The notes: generated from the sequence alone by a model not told the origin. A stretch of DNA of 64,000 nucleotides from Paenibacillus sp. CC-CFT747 (GCA_030323305.1 CP106741.1:1762001-1826000); one strand, 5' to 3'; positions 1 to 11,064 are shown, counted from the first letter of the stretch. Translations and numbers: made by a program.

Positions 1-223
1 ATTTGCCGACATAATACATGCCCGGACGGGCCGCCGGAGAATCGACTGTCACGACCAACTGATCCTGCAGGTTACGGATGAAACTCTCAGGTGCCTGCTC
101 TTCGCTCCACGGAAGCTCGTCCACCGGACAATTGACATTGGGCTGCTGAATCAGCCGTCCGTCAATAATCAGGTCATGCTCGCTGTTTCCGTTGTCGTTG
201 CCTACAAAAAAATGGTACTGCAT
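1..223 (-). CDS. Actin-like ATPase (ParM/StbA family), N-terminal part only
   Basis: The gene begins at an ATG at 223 behind an AGGAGG site and runs off the left edge, so only about 74 residues are seen. They start MQYHFFVGNDNGNSEHDLII. The Gly-Asn-Asp-Asn-Gly-Asn-Ser stretch near residue 8 resembles the phosphate-1 loop of actin-like ATPases, and the following residues resemble the N-terminal domain of ParM/StbA-type proteins of Paenibacillus and Bacillus. Such proteins polymerise with ATP and move DNA or act in the cytoplasm; the role of the chromosomal members is not settled. The family call rests on a short segment, and the phosphate-2 and adenosine motifs lie outside the window. Confidence 0.5.
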   Translation of the reverse strand, partial: MQYHFFVGNDNGNSEHDLIIDGRLIQQPNVNCPVDELPWSEEQAPESFIRNLQDQLVVTVDSPAARPGMYYVGK

Positions 224-377
224 GAAGTCCTTCCTCCTCTTATGTAGAAATAGTGCACGGTAATACTCTGTCACACCTCGGGTCGATTTGCAACCGGCTT
301 TAAGGCCGTTCTCTTATAAGATTCGAGAGGAAGGACCATTTTTCCTCCCTGAAGCGGAAAATATCGCAAGGTGCCCT

Positions 378-1102
378 TTACAGGTCCGGTCCTGCTGTTT
401 CCGAGTGGGAGCGGAGAATCATCAGAATGACACTCTTGTCCACTTCGAAGCTCCAGTCGACGAACACCTCGGCGATCCGTTTGTTCATCCCCGGATCATA
501 GCCCTTCAAGCGCTCCAGCAGTCTTTTCTCGAGGCTGCGCTTGACCTCCTTCAAGAACTCGCCCTGGCCGAGCCGGATCAGCTCGTCCTCGACTTGAACC
601 AGCACTCCCTTTCGGACGAACAGCAGCGTACGACCGTTCATCTCGTACGTTTCGAGATCCTCGGGTGTTTTCTCGACCTGGTGGGACACCCGGACCACCT
701 CCCGCACCAGTCCATCCCGCCCCTTAAAGGAGCCGTTCGGCTCCGTAAAGCCTTCAAAGGAACCGGAGCCTTTCAACACCAGCATGCCGGTGCCTTCCGT
801 CAGGTTCCAGTCATAATAAAGTTCACCCGGCCTAATCCCGGTTGTTTGCTCCAGCCATTCCGTCAAGGGGAAAGCAGCAGAGGCATCAGCTTCTCCCGTG
901 TCCGGCGGACGGTCCTTTCCTGGCCATGCTCCAGGAGAGCCTTCTCGGACGGGGTAAGGAAGCTTCGCAAATAGACGGTGAGGTAACTCCCTCCCATCGA
1001 GACGAAAACCGATTCCGGCCCCTTGCCGAAAATGTCGCGGAGCTGCCTCCCGATATAGCTGGCTATGTGCTGCTGAAGTAAATTAGTGATTGGTTGCTTC
1101 AT
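378..1102 (-). CDS. MpsC-type / DUF2294 (YbcI-like) protein, one frame break
   Basis: Two adjacent frames make one protein of about 240 residues. The first part (1102 to 863) holds the FGKGPESVFVSMGG block; the second (866 to 378) holds GELYYDWNLTEGTGMLV. Both are typical of the DUF2294 family, which includes MpsC, linked in Staphylococcus to bicarbonate/cation transport and membrane potential. The function of soluble stand-alone members is poorly known. Adding one base to the G run at 867-870 (CCCC on the coding strand) joins the two parts without a stop, so I read this as one gene. A protein of this length probably carries two copies of the domain. The ribosome site is weak. Confidence 0.7.
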
Positions 1103-1344
1103 GTATTCCGATCCGTCCCTTTTACGGGACTCCTAAAGGACGAATCTTGCCTGCCTCCCTGCCGGTAGAATTTCTTGGAAGAACAAAAAGGACCCAGCCC
1201 CCTTTGTTCAAAGGAAAAGCCAGGTCATGAAGGTGACTTATATCAAATGATAGATTCACTCATTTACCCAAGTTATGCGATTGCGACACCGAACATGATT
1301 CTATCATATTTCGGCGGGGGAGGGAAGCGCAGATATCCAAGTCC

Positions 1345-2662
1345 CTATACCTTTATCCCCTTCCAATCTATTTCCACGGACTGTCCGGTACGCATGGAAG
1401 CGTCCGCCCGGAACCCGGCCAAATGGCCGATGATCGAGTTTTCCAGAGAAGCGGTCGACGGGGAAGTCGCCTGCCCTTTGACCACACGCAAAAAGTCTTC
1501 GACCAGCCGGTGATCCCCGCCGCCGTGCATATCGTTGCTAACGGGGATTTTAACACGCTTCTCCGTGTAAGTGCGTCCCTCGGCCAAATCCGGATGCCGA
1601 ATGACAAAGACGCCGTCCTCCAGCAAGCCCTGGATTTCGCCTTTCGTTCCCGTGATATGAACGGTTCGGCAGGCTTTCGCGGTCGCTCCCACCAAATTGT
1701 GGACCGCCGTGCTCCCGTCCTCGAATTCGAACAGGACCGCCTGATGGTCCACAATATCATTGTCACACCGCCAGACACAGCGCCCGAAAGGGTTATCGGT
1801 CCGAAGGCTCTGGAGCATCTCTTCCGTAGTCAGCCGGACCCCTTCCAGATAACGCGGCCATACATAGGTGCCCCAGAGCGGATGGTCCACATACAGCTTC
1901 TTGGCGGAATAAGGACAGCTTTCTTCTATGCCGCAGTCCGTCAGGCAGCGGGTACCGGAGCCCTGAGGAGCGCGGTCCTCGCGGAATTGGATGATATTGC
2001 CGTAGCTGCTTACCTTCACCGGCCGCACTCCCGTTTTAAACCAGGTGATCAGGTCCAGATCATGGCAGCATTTTTGCATCAGAAAAGAGGAGCCCCTCGT
2101 TCCCTATTCGCGAACTTGCCGCGGACGAAGGCGGTGGCCATGTGGTGGTAATCCACATTCTCTTCGGTCTGGATGTGGATAATATCCCCGATAACCCCTC
2201 CGAGAGCGCCTTCTGAAGCTCCACATAGAAAGGGGCATACCGCAGCACATGGCAGATCATGACCTTGCGGCCGTGAGCCTCCGCCGCCTCATACAGCTCC
2301 AGAACTTCCTGCTCCGAAATACCGATCGGCTTCTCCAGCAGCAGGTCATAGCCCTTGCGAAGCAGAGGTACACTGGTGGAGACGTGCTGCGCGTCGAGCG
2401 TCCCGTTTATGACCGCGTCCGCCAGCTTCGGCTGCGCGGCAAGCTCCTCCACCTTCGTAAAGACCATAGAATCGGGCAGATCATACTGGCGGACGGCATT
2501 ATCCCGCCGTAAAGAATCCGGATCCACGACTCCGACTATCTGCATAAGCTCCGGATGTTTCTTCGAAAAGCTTGCATAATTCATGCTGCGGCTTCCGGCT
2601 CCCACAATAATCACTTTCACCGGACCGCTGACGTCGTGGCCCGTTTGTTGACTTTCCATCAT
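1345..2662 (-). CDS. Gfo/Idh/MocA-family oxidoreductase, two frame breaks
   Basis: NAD(P)-dependent sugar or cyclitol dehydrogenase/reductase of the Gfo/Idh/MocA superfamily. The N-terminal Rossmann motif VIIVGAGSRS is followed by the hallmark LLEKPIG (dinucleotide and substrate lysine region); further on, CCHDLDLITWF supplies the conserved catalytic-domain HD. A cysteine-rich insert (CLTDCGIEESCPYSAK) is seen in some members. The frame is broken at 2195-2198 (a run of four C, plus strand) and again at 2083-2086 (a run of four A); one added base at each restores a continuous protein of about 440 residues. The start at 2662 is chosen because a GAGGTG site lies 6 bases upstream, overlapping the stop of the DUF4091 gene, so the two are translationally close. 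Substrate unknown; the neighbours suggest a product of polysaccharide breakdown. Confidence 0.8.
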
Positions 2663-2672
2663 GTCCATCACC

Positions 2673-4336
2673 TCATTTGTTGGTATGGGCCTTAATCGCC
2701 GCATTGACCGATTCCCTGAATTTCAGCAGCCACGCCGCCTCTTTCGGATAGCTGCAGAAGGTCAGAGGCTCGGGAAGGCCCTCTTCGATCATCCCCAGAA
2801 CCTGATCGCGCCCGATCAGGCTCTCCAGCAGCTGAAGCGCCCGCAGGTCCTGAAGCCCTTCCTGGAAAACTTCCATCCTTATCGATTCGACGGGGCTGCC
2901 GTCCTCGCCCGGATAAACCAGAAAAGCGTCGCCGGACGGAAAATGGAAGCCGGCATCGGTAATGCGGTAGGGATCGATCGCTTTCAAAGAGTACCGGGTA
3001 TTCCAGAAATTGTAGCCCCAGTGCAGGAAGCCCGCCATTTGAAATTTATACAGCTGGATGCCCATCATGCGGTTGCGTGCGGACGGCATGTTGAAGAAAC
3101 GGTTGGAAACCTCCTTGTATTGAACGCAGCAGTAATACGTCCAAAGCTCGGGGACCCCTTCTCGAGGAAAGGCTCGATGTGGTTATTGGCGGGTACCGGC
3201 CGTTTCACCAAGCCTTCCTCGTAATACTCTAGATTGGTAATGGCGTCCATGACCGGCATTCCCTTCAGATGCGCCGTCAGGACGTCGCTGGCGCTGCGGT
3301 ACCACGGCCTATGCTCGAGCAGAGGTTCATCCGAAATATGGAAATAGCTGATCTTCTCCAGCTTCTGCTCATAAAGAAAGGCAACGAGAACGGGAAGGAA
3401 CTGGTGGAGGAAATCTTTGTACGCTTCGCCGGTTGCATCCGTGTCCCAGCCAAAAATGCGCTTCTGCTCCCCGTCCACTTCCGCGATGATTTTCGGGGCA
3501 TGCTTGGCTCCCCACTGGGTAAAAAAGTGCGAAAACTCGAAATACCGGATCCCCGCCCTATGGCACATGTCGATCCACCGCTGCAGCCGGCTTAATCCGA
3601 AGGAATACCCATTCCCGTCCTTCTTCACCTCCACCAGCTGGACGGTTAATCGCTCGCCTCCTACCGCCGTGTCGAGAGGCGGGGTGAACAGCGGAGTCAG
3701 CAGCATGTTGATCCCATGCTTAACCGCCGTCCTCACATACCGCTCGATGATCTGCCAGTGGGCTTCGCTGAAAACCTCTACCCCGTAATACTGGGCTAAG
3801 CAATCGCAATGGAACCATTCCGTATGGATCAGGGTCTGTTCGGGAAGCTGCGCCCCGATCACTTCCAATTCAAAGCTTTCCTCCCCAAGAAGCTCTTCCG
3901 TTTCCGTTGAGAAACGCACGGTGATGGGATGCTTCCCGATCGCCGTGTTTTCGTCCAATTCAATCGTCACCCAAACGGAACGCCATTGCTTAGGCAGGCC
4001 TGCTACCCCTGCCGTAGGCTCAATCGGCAAGAGCGGATCCGGATAAAGACCGGGTGTTTCCCGAAGGATGTTCTCGTCATGGCCGCTCTGGCAGGGAAGG
4101 TCCGATGGCGCCAAGCCGACGGAACGAAGGGTGATCCGATCCGCTAAGGGCGATTCGACACTCACGGAGATGGGCACGGTGGTGGAAGCGGCCCTATAGG
4201 CTACCTGAAAAGCATAGGACTCGCCCTGCAAAGCGGATTCCCGATTATAGGTCACCGCATCCAAATCCTGGTCGGCAAATACTTTTTCCAGGGAACTGAT
4301 GCCCCTCGTTTCAAAAAGTTTGGTTGGCTCCGGCAT
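2673..4336 (-). CDS. DUF4091 protein related to GH123-type glycosidases, one frame break
   Basis: About 555 residues when the break is repaired. It has an N-terminal beta-rich region (residues about 20-170), then a barrel-like region with HTEWFHCDCLAQYYG, FSHFFTQWGAKHAP and YFHISDEPL, the last containing an Asp-Glu pair in the position where GH123-like enzymes act. The C-terminal block MAGFLHWGYNFW and LVYPGEDGSP is characteristic of DUF4091. DUF4091 is found next to glycoside hydrolases of the GH123 type, which act on N-acetylhexosaminides; activity here is inferred only. No signal peptide is visible, so it probably acts in the cytoplasm on imported oligosaccharide. One added base at the four-C run 3155-3158 restores the frame. 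The start has an AAAGGGGG site. Confidence 0.75.
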
Positions 4337-4378
4337 TAGGGATCCCCCTTTCTTTGGATTTCTTTACAGGAAATAGGT

Positions 4379-4408
4379 AAAGAAGGGCGGAATCCGCCCT
4401 TCTTTTTG
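4379..4408 (-). terminator. Rho-independent terminator after the beta-helix gene
   Basis: Arms AAAGAAGGGCGGA and TCCGCCCTTCTTT form a near-perfect 13-bp inverted repeat with a very short loop, lying between the stop at 4433 and the start at 4336. The T tract is short on the minus strand and longer on the plus strand. It would make the DUF4091 and oxidoreductase genes partly independent of the beta-helix gene. Confidence 0.7.
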
Positions 4409-4432
4409 TTTGGATAAGCGGCTTACTTGAAT

Positions 4433-7400
4433 TTATTTGCCGGACTGGTCATGAGGTACGGTGACCGTCACGGAAGACGTCGTCGAGTTGCCTGCTTTAT
4501 CCGTAGCCGTATAGGTGATCGTATAGATCCGATCCTTTTCAGCCCGCAGGCTGAAGGAAGCTGCTGCTGTCCCGATAGCGGCTTGGATGTCATCCTCTTT
4601 CATGGCGGCATCGTCGCTTGTGATGGAGGTCAAGATCACCGAATCCACACCCGATGCGGAATCGCTGGCATTCAAGGCTGCATTTACGGTAACCATTTTG
4701 TGGTTCGCCGGCCAAATCGATGTTTTATCCAATTGGACGTTCAGCGCAGGTGCCGTTTTGTCGATTGGGATCTCCACGGTTTGAGCCGCTTCGATATTGC
4801 CCGCTTTGTCGACAGAGCGGAACTGAATACGGGTAATGCCTTCGTCAGAGAAGGTTACCGGCCCTGTATAAGGGGTCCAGCTGCCGTTGTCACCGATCCG
4901 GTATTCCGTTGCCGCAACGCCCGACAGATGGTCAGAGGCGCTTAAGGAAACCGTTGCGGCCGAAGTGTACCATCCGTTCTTGCCCGACTGGCCTGTAACG
5001 GCAGCTATGGTGGTTGGAGCCGTAGCGTCAACGGTAAATCCTACTCTGCTGCTGAACGTTTTCCCTCCAGCGGAGACAGAAACGGTTACTGTTGCTGTGC
5101 CTTCCCCTACGGCCGTAACCTTCCCGCTGCCATCGACGGTAACCACTTGGTTGTTATCACTTGTATAAGTGATGGCGGTTTGGCTTAAATCCGCTTGGGA
5201 GCCGTCAGTCATGGTGCCGCTTACCGAAATAGCAGCGGTTCCCGCAGCACCGAGTAAGGTTTGGTCAGCGGAAGCGTCAATCTTCGCCAGTTCGCGATCG
5301 ACCTTCACCTCAAGCTTGGAGATAACCGCCTTAACCGGTGGTTTTCCTGCTCCTGCGTACATGCCGATTCCCGCGAGGAAAGTGTTGCTGCTGAATTCGA
5401 CCGTGGTGCTGCCGATGGAGACCCACTGGCCTTCATTAAAATAATATCCGGTTACCTTGTTGCCCTCTTTCACCAGCTGCATTTGGAAGGGAGCCGTTAT
5501 GCTCTTGCCGCCGAAATCCAGCAAAAGACCGGTTTGGGAACCCCAATATTTTTGCTGGGCAACCGGCTTGAGCGCGTCCAGTATACTCTCATCACTTCTA
5601 AACACATATCGAAGCACCTTCCCACTGCCGTCCACACGGAAGTGCACATGGTGGGAGTCGGCCGTATCCTTGTCGCGGAACATCAGACCAACCGATGCCG
5701 GGTCATTGGCACCGAGGGAATCGATGGTCGCTGTCATCGTTACCTTCGTGTTCGGATCCGCCAATTGGATTTCCTTGCTGAGGAAAGCGAAATCATCCGC
5801 CTTATCCCATACATTGGAGCCCATGCCTATAAAATTAAGGGTACCGTCGCTATTGGCGGTCGTAAAGCCTCGGCCGGCCGGACCATAATTTCTCACCGTC
5901 CACTCCGTTCCGGTTTCCGAACTGGTGGGGAATACCGTCAGCATCTGGGTGACCCCTTTGGAAATGCCGTCCATGGACGCCGTAGCCGTAACGGTGACTT
6001 GACCGGCGGAAAGAGCCGTAAATGCTGCCACTGCGCTGCTTACCTGGTCAATCCTCAGAACAGCCGGGTCGCTCGAAGTAAATTGAACATCCGCTTTGGT
6101 GAGATCGGCCGGTTTGCCGTCCTGCTGCGTGCCCTTCAAAGTGAGCGTTCCCTGATCCCCAACCTTATAAGTGTTGGAAGTCGTCGAGAGACTCACATCT
6201 TTCAAGAGGGTTTGGCTTACGCCGGAACTGAATGGTGTTAGTTCAAATACACCCGCATCGTCCGCGTAAGAAATACCGGCAGCCGAACCATTCTTGTAAA
6301 TGCGGACCCTTGCATCCGTGTTGGTTGGGCCCGTTTTAAACGTAATTTCTTTTCGCACATATTGCTCATCTTTCGAGGTGATATCGATGGCGGTTCCTCC
6401 ATAGTTAAACACGCCAAGATTAATGGCTTCGCCGGGCTCATTATAGACCCACGCTACAAATTTATACTCGGTATCGGGCTTAAGACCGGTTATCTTTTGT
6501 TCCACTCCGGCTCCTTTGGGACCAAGCTTCAATTTGTCCGAGTATCCTCTCTTCTGCCAAGCAGGCACATTCGCATTCGTAGCGCCAACCGGAACGGAAA
6601 CCGTTGTTCCATCCGTCGTCCATTTGAGCCAATTCAGCAGATCGGAGCCGAAGCCGCTGTTCTTCAGCAGGTTCATATAGGGCGTATCCACCGGTACATA
6701 CGGACCGGGAATTTGGGTCAGATCCGGTCCCGCCGTCCAATCCGCTCCGCCGTATTCATAGGCGCCCGTATCCGGAGCGGGGCCGACATAGCCGTTTGTT
6801 ATCCCGGGAATCACGGCACCTGTGTTAATGGCGGTGGAGCCGGCCTTCAGCCGGAAGTTGCCTGCGGAGGCATTCACAAAGTTCAAGCCCGCTGCCGAAG
6901 TCGTGTTGAAGCCGCTTGCCGTATCCGCGGTTAAGCCCACCGCATTCGTGAAGATGTTGTTGTAGACTCTCGATCCGTACAATTCGTTGGCGTAGGGAGC
7001 CGATCCCCAGTACCCGATGCTGCTCAGGCCGTTATTGACAACGGTATTGTTATAGATGAGCCGGTAGTTGCCTGGTGTATTCACCTGAATTCCTACGTCG
7101 TTGTTGTAAATGACGTTATGATGAGCCACCACATTTTGAGAGAAATTATCGAAATAAAGGCCGACGCTCATATCCGTTCCCTTGCTGTCGTGGATAAGGT
7201 TATGATGGACATTGCTGTTGCCCATGTCGGTCCCCCAGCTGTAGATCATGGCGCCATCCCGGGAAAGCCACATCCCTTCCGAAATATCATTATAGGAGAT
7301 CTCGCCGCTGCCCGATCTCCAATAGAGATTGAACCGGCCGGACCCGCGGATCTCGTTGCGGCTGATCAAGTTCCCGCTGCCGCTCGACAGCTTGACTAAC

Positions 7401-8572
7401 GGATCGTAGGAGGCAAAGTAGCTGCCGTCATGGATCACGTTATTCACAATGCGGTTGTTGCTTCCGTCGATGTTGACCAAAGTACCGGAAGAATTAGCAA
7501 TCGTGCTGTTCTTGATTTCATTGTCGTGCCCGCTTATGCTGATCCCGCCGTTCAGCTGGTCGAAGTTACTGGTGCTCTGAGAGAAGTTCGAGAAATAAAT
7601 ATACTGGGCGTTAATGCTGTCCAGAACGTTATAGTTGGATCCGCTCATGGTGATATTGGCGGCAAAGGTCTGAATGCCCGTGATATGGATATAATCTTTG
7701 CCGTTTAAATTAAAGGCCGTCTTGCGTTTCTTCACTTCGACATTCGTAGGAACTCCGCCGTCTGGGGCCCACAAATAGACCTTGTGGGCATCTGCGTCCA
7801 CATACCACTCGTTCGGGGCATCCAGTGCACCCAACACGCCGCTGACGAAGTAAGTGCTTCCCTTTATAGGATATAAATCCGAGAAATTACCGGCAATCGG
7901 ATTATAGGTTAGGGTGTGGGTGGTATTGTCGTAACCCGTAATCTTGCTGCCCATGGCAACATAGCCGTAACCGCCCCTTTCCCATATCGTTCCGCCTTTC
8001 CAGAAATCGGCGCCGCCCGGCAGATCGGAATCCACCAGAGTCGTCCCCGATCCGGAATCAGCCGTCGCCGTACCGGCTCTCAATCCAGGCAGGCTGTATT
8101 GGGAAATATTCGGCCAGCGCGCCTCCCATAGTGGAGTGACGGACGTATCGGTTCTGACAAACAATTGATTTTCTTTGCCTAAATCCCAGGGAAGATCGGC
8201 TGCATAAATGTTTCCGTTGTAGGGGCTCCAGCCGTTTACCGTTTCGGTACCGCTTACAATGACAGTCGCGCCGGGTGCAGCCTGGAAGGTGATCGGAGCT
8301 GCGGCGGTTCCCTTGTTTGCCGGCGTGACCGTCTCCCGATAAGTACCTGACGCGATTACGCAGGTATCCCCCGGCTGCATCACTTGAGCGCACTTGTCGA
8401 TCGTTTTGAAAGGGCTGCTCGTCGAAGTACCGGGACCCGAGTCGTCCCCTCCGGTTGCTACATAATAGGTGTTTCCTGCTGCTTTGGCGACTGGAGCGGG
8501 GACCAGCCCCGCTGACATGACCAGCGCCGCCGACATCATCAGGCTGAAAACATTTCTTGCTTTCAAGCGCAT
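4433..8572 (-). CDS. Secreted multidomain right-handed beta-helix protein (1379 aa), probable polysaccharide-active
   Basis: Unbroken gene with a GGGAGG site before ATG 8572. Residues 1-31 are a Sec signal peptide ending VAKA-A. Residues about 35-610 begin YYVATGGDDSGPGTS and continue as Asn-rich strands (HNLIHDSKG, YNNDVGIQVN, NNTVVNNG), a parallel beta-helix as in NosD/pectate-lyase-type proteins. Around 630-780 a jelly-roll module (NLLKNSGFGSD...) resembles a carbohydrate-binding module. Two bacterial Ig-like (Big_2) modules lie at about 800-880 and 1100-1190, separated by a concanavalin-like sandwich (about 890-1090). Two Ig-like repeats of the DKTAP/DKAGN type end the protein, with no sortase motif. 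It probably acts outside the cell or loosely bound to the wall. The lyase/hydrolase activity is not determinable from sequence alone. The 60-bp element upstream suggests induction with the transporter. Confidence 0.85.
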   Translation of the reverse strand: MRLKARNVFSLMMSAALVMSAGLVPAPVAKAAGNTYYVATGGDDSGPGTSTSSPFKTIDKCAQVMQPGDTCVIASGTYRETVTPANKGTAAAPITFQAAPGATVIVSGTETVNGWSPYNGNIYAADLPWDLGKENQLFVRTDTSVTPLWEARWPNISQYSLPGLRAGTATADSGSGTTLVDSDLPGGADFWKGGTIWERGGYGYVAMGSKITGYDNTTHTLTYNPIAGNFSDLYPIKGSTYFVSGVLGALDAPNEWYVDADAHKVYLWAPDGGVPTNVEVKKRKTAFNLNGKDYIHITGIQTFAANITMSGSNYNVLDSINAQYIYFSNFSQSTSNFDQLNGGISISGHDNEIKNSTIANSSGTLVNIDGSNNRIVNNVIHDGSYFASYDPLVKLSSGSGNLISRNEIRGSGRFNLYWRSGSGEISYNDISEGMWLSRDGAMIYSWGTDMGNSNVHHNLIHDSKGTDMSVGLYFDNFSQNVVAHHNVIYNNDVGIQVNTPGNYRLIYNNTVVNNGLSSIGYWGSAPYANELYGSRVYNNIFTNAVGLTADTASGFNTTSAAGLNFVNASAGNFRLKAGSTAINTGAVIPGITNGYVGPAPDTGAYEYGGADWTAGPDLTQIPGPYVPVDTPYMNLLKNSGFGSDLLNWLKWTTDGTTVSVPVGATNANVPAWQKRGYSDKLKLGPKGAGVEQKITGLKPDTEYKFVAWVYNEPGEAINLGVFNYGGTAIDITSKDEQYVRKEITFKTGPTNTDARVRIYKNGSAAGISYADDAGVFELTPFSSGVSQTLLKDVSLSTTSNTYKVGDQGTLTLKGTQQDGKPADLTKADVQFTSSDPAVLRIDQVSSAVAAFTALSAGQVTVTATASMDGISKGVTQMLTVFPTSSETGTEWTVRNYGPAGRGFTTANSDGTLNFIGMGSNVWDKADDFAFLSKEIQLADPNTKVTMTATIDSLGANDPASVGLMFRDKDTADSHHVHFRVDGSGKVLRYVFRSDESILDALKPVAQQKYWGSQTGLLLDFGGKSITAPFQMQLVKEGNKVTGYYFNEGQWVSIGSTTVEFSSNTFLAGIGMYAGAGKPPVKAVISKLEVKVDRELAKIDASADQTLLGAAGTAAISVSGTMTDGSQADLSQTAITYTSDNNQVVTVDGSGKVTAVGEGTATVTVSVSAGGKTFSSRVGFTVDATAPTTIAAVTGQSGKNGWYTSAATVSLSASDHLSGVAATEYRIGDNGSWTPYTGPVTFSDEGITRIQFRSVDKAGNIEAAQTVEIPIDKTAPALNVQLDKTSIWPANHKMVTVNAALNASDSASGVDSVILTSITSDDAAMKEDDIQAAIGTAAASFSLRAEKDRIYTITYTATDKAGNSTTSSVTVTVPHDQSGK

Positions 8573-8633
8573 CCACCTTTCCTCCCAAGCTAGATTTTGA
8601 ATACAACCCTACCTTAACAGCCATACAAACAAA

Positions 8634-8693
8634 GAAAAGTGCAAAATCTGCACTTTTCTCTTTTATGGAATTGTACTATTTGAATTTTTGTGG
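8634..8693 (-). promoter_or_regulatory. 60-bp regulatory element, copy 1 (before the beta-helix gene)
   Basis: Contains the inverted repeat GAAAAGTGCA-N5-TGCACTTTTC followed on the plus strand by TTGTACTATTTGAATTTTTG. It lies 62 bases upstream of the start at 8572 and directly after the AraC gene. An ungapped copy, about 48 of 60 positions identical by eye, lies at 18107-18166 before the permease operon. It is probably the binding site of the AraC-type regulator encoded beside it. Confidence 0.75.
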
Positions 8694-8704
8694 AATTTTC
8701 GTCC

Positions 8705-11064
8705 CTACATCAGCGATTTTTTGATTCGGTATTCTTTCGGAGTGGTGCCGAAGCGTTTTTTGAACATTTTGAAGAAGTAGCTCTGGGAGCTGAACCCGAC
8801 TTTTTCGGAAATTTCATTGATCGGCAGATTGTTCGTTTCCAGCAGCATGACGGATTTAAGCAGCCGGATTTCATTGATATAGTCGGCAACGGAGATGGTT
8901 TCATGCTTTTTGAAAATTCTGCCTACATAGGCGGAAGACATTTTTAACATATCCGCGATATCCTGCAGGCTCAAGTTGGCATCGGCATAGTTTGCTTGGA
9001 TGACATCCTTGATGGTATCCACGATAACATGGTCTTTATTTTCGGCCACCTGCTTTTGATTAACAAAGATGGCGCTGAGAACCGCCGTAAACTCGGAGAA
9101 GATTTCATCCAGTGTTTCCTTCTCAAACACAAGCCTGTCGATGGAACGCAAATCCACCATTAGGGGTGACAATCGGTTGAGATTGATTTCGCGGATCGTT
9201 TGTTTGATGATGATTCCGAGACTGATGACGGATTGGATAACGGCATCCGAGCTCATTCCGGCGATTACCCCGCGGATATGGCCAAGCTCCTGGAACACCT
9301 TATCCTGACGGTTGGATTTGATCGCTTCCATCAGCTTTCTTTCCATTTCCAATGGAATTTGCGATTCTCCGTTCTCCAGATTGGGTTGCACCCTTTGCGG
9401 AGTAATGACCGTGTTTGAACCAAAATTCATTCGGTACATCAGGTAATCAAGTGCTTTCTCATAATAATAAGTGATCTGGTTATAGTGGGGCACGATCTCG
9501 CTGAGCGCGACGGTAAAGGTGACATGGTAGTAATCATGAACGACCTGCTGGACTCTGTTTATTACCTCCGTTAGCTTGGAATGGATCTCATCATGAACCT
9601 CTTGGAGACCAATGATTAAAACAAGATGCTCCCCCGGATATCGACAACGTCGGCTGTCATCTCTTCCGAAGCGATTTCCATAAAAATATTGCAGATCGCA
9701 AAGAGGAGAAGCTTCAAATCGAAGCCGGTCGACGAATCGGCGATCTCTTCGCTGATTTTGTCATAATGGTCGATTTTGAGAACCCCGATCAGGAGCTCTT
9801 TGTGCAAATCCACTTTCAAGTACTTCTTGTCCATGCATTCCTGCAGTTCGCTGGCCGAAAATAGGGAGCTGTCGGTGACGAGTTTCCTTAAATAATAGGA
9901 TCTTATGATGCTTTCATTGCCTTCCTTCTTGTTCTGCTCACTCATGAGTTTTTCGATCAGGTGGTTATAGCTGCTCGAAATCAAACTGATTTCATCCCTG
10001 TCTTCCAAGCCCTCCGGCTCATGTCCCGGCAGCCGCTTCGTCTGCTTCAATAAACCATTGATCGGCGAGTACAGTTTAGTCGAAACAAAGAAGGAAGCGA
10101 ACAGGGCCAGGATGAAACATACCGCGGCAACGGTGATAAAGACGACTTTCAATTTGTTTACCGCAGCCAAAACGGCGGTGTAGGGTTCGAAATTGACTAT
10201 GACCCAATGGGTCGAGGCGTTCACCATGTAATTGACGATCTGTTTTTCATCATGATAGGAGTAAGTAAATTGAGAAACCTGGTTTGGCGAGGAGGCGATG
10301 TTGCGGTATACCTCGTTTTTCAAATGGGTCAGGTCCGGATCCGCTTGATCAGTCGGGCTGTAGATTTCTTTGTTCTGGTCGAGTATAAAAATACGATTGG
10401 CGCCGGTCGGGGAATGGAGATTCATCAGCTCCATCTTTTCAAACAGCCATTCGGGTTTAATGTTTATGATCAGGGCGCTTTCCGACTTTTTATATTCATC
10501 CAAGGAGTCATACATATAAAGCGAAAAGACTTCCTGGGTTCTTTCCGGATGCTTCGAATCCGGAATAAATTGAACCGGCATAAGCTGCATCTTATAGATC
10601 GGCTTGCTGCCGCTTAAATAACCGTCCACGATCTTCATTAAATTGCTGTTCTCGGACAGCAGCGTATCATCCCCGGAAGGAAAATAGGAGCCTCGCTTGC
10701 TGTTATAAATAATAATGGAATGAATATACGAGTTATAAGCGAGGGTTTTATTCAATTTGGTAATTCTCGTAATGTCATTGAACTTGTCTTGGTCGCTGCT
10801 GAACAACAAATGGGCCATATCATTGTCGTAAAACAAAGAAATGGCAAAGTTCTTTACCGTTTCATTCATATAGGAAATATTATAATTGATCTGAGAGAGA
10901 ACTTTTTCGTTCGCTTCGCCCTGAGCGTCGAGACTGATTTTTTGGGAATACCAATAGGCCGCCAGCAATGAAACCAGCATGATCGAAACAATCAAAAGAT
11001 TGATCGACAGAATAATACGCATTAAGTATTTTCTTTCTCTGTATTTCCGCAGATAGTTAATCAT
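8705..11064 (-). CDS. Membrane-anchored AraC-family transcriptional regulator with extracellular sensor, one frame break
   Basis: About 785 residues. A first membrane segment (about residues 15-37, IILSINLLIVSIMLVSLLAA) and a second (about 300-325) bracket an extracellular ligand-sensing region; a HAMP-like stretch and a cytoplasmic linker follow. The C-terminal 100 residues are a double helix-turn-helix of AraC type (SLQDIADMLKMSSAYVGRIF and INEISEKVGFSSQSYFFKMF). Such one-protein sensors are common beside carbohydrate ABC transporters in Paenibacillus. The frame breaks at the five-C run 9631-9635; one added base joins DIRG to EHLVLIIGLQE with no stop. The gene sits between the operon it probably controls and the beta-helix gene. 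Ligand is inferred to be the locus's extracellular sugar. Confidence 0.85.

Noticed and set aside
5261..6241. 326-codon frame antisense to the beta-helix gene
   Set aside because: No ribosome site or domain, and the sense gene is continuous over 1379 codons.
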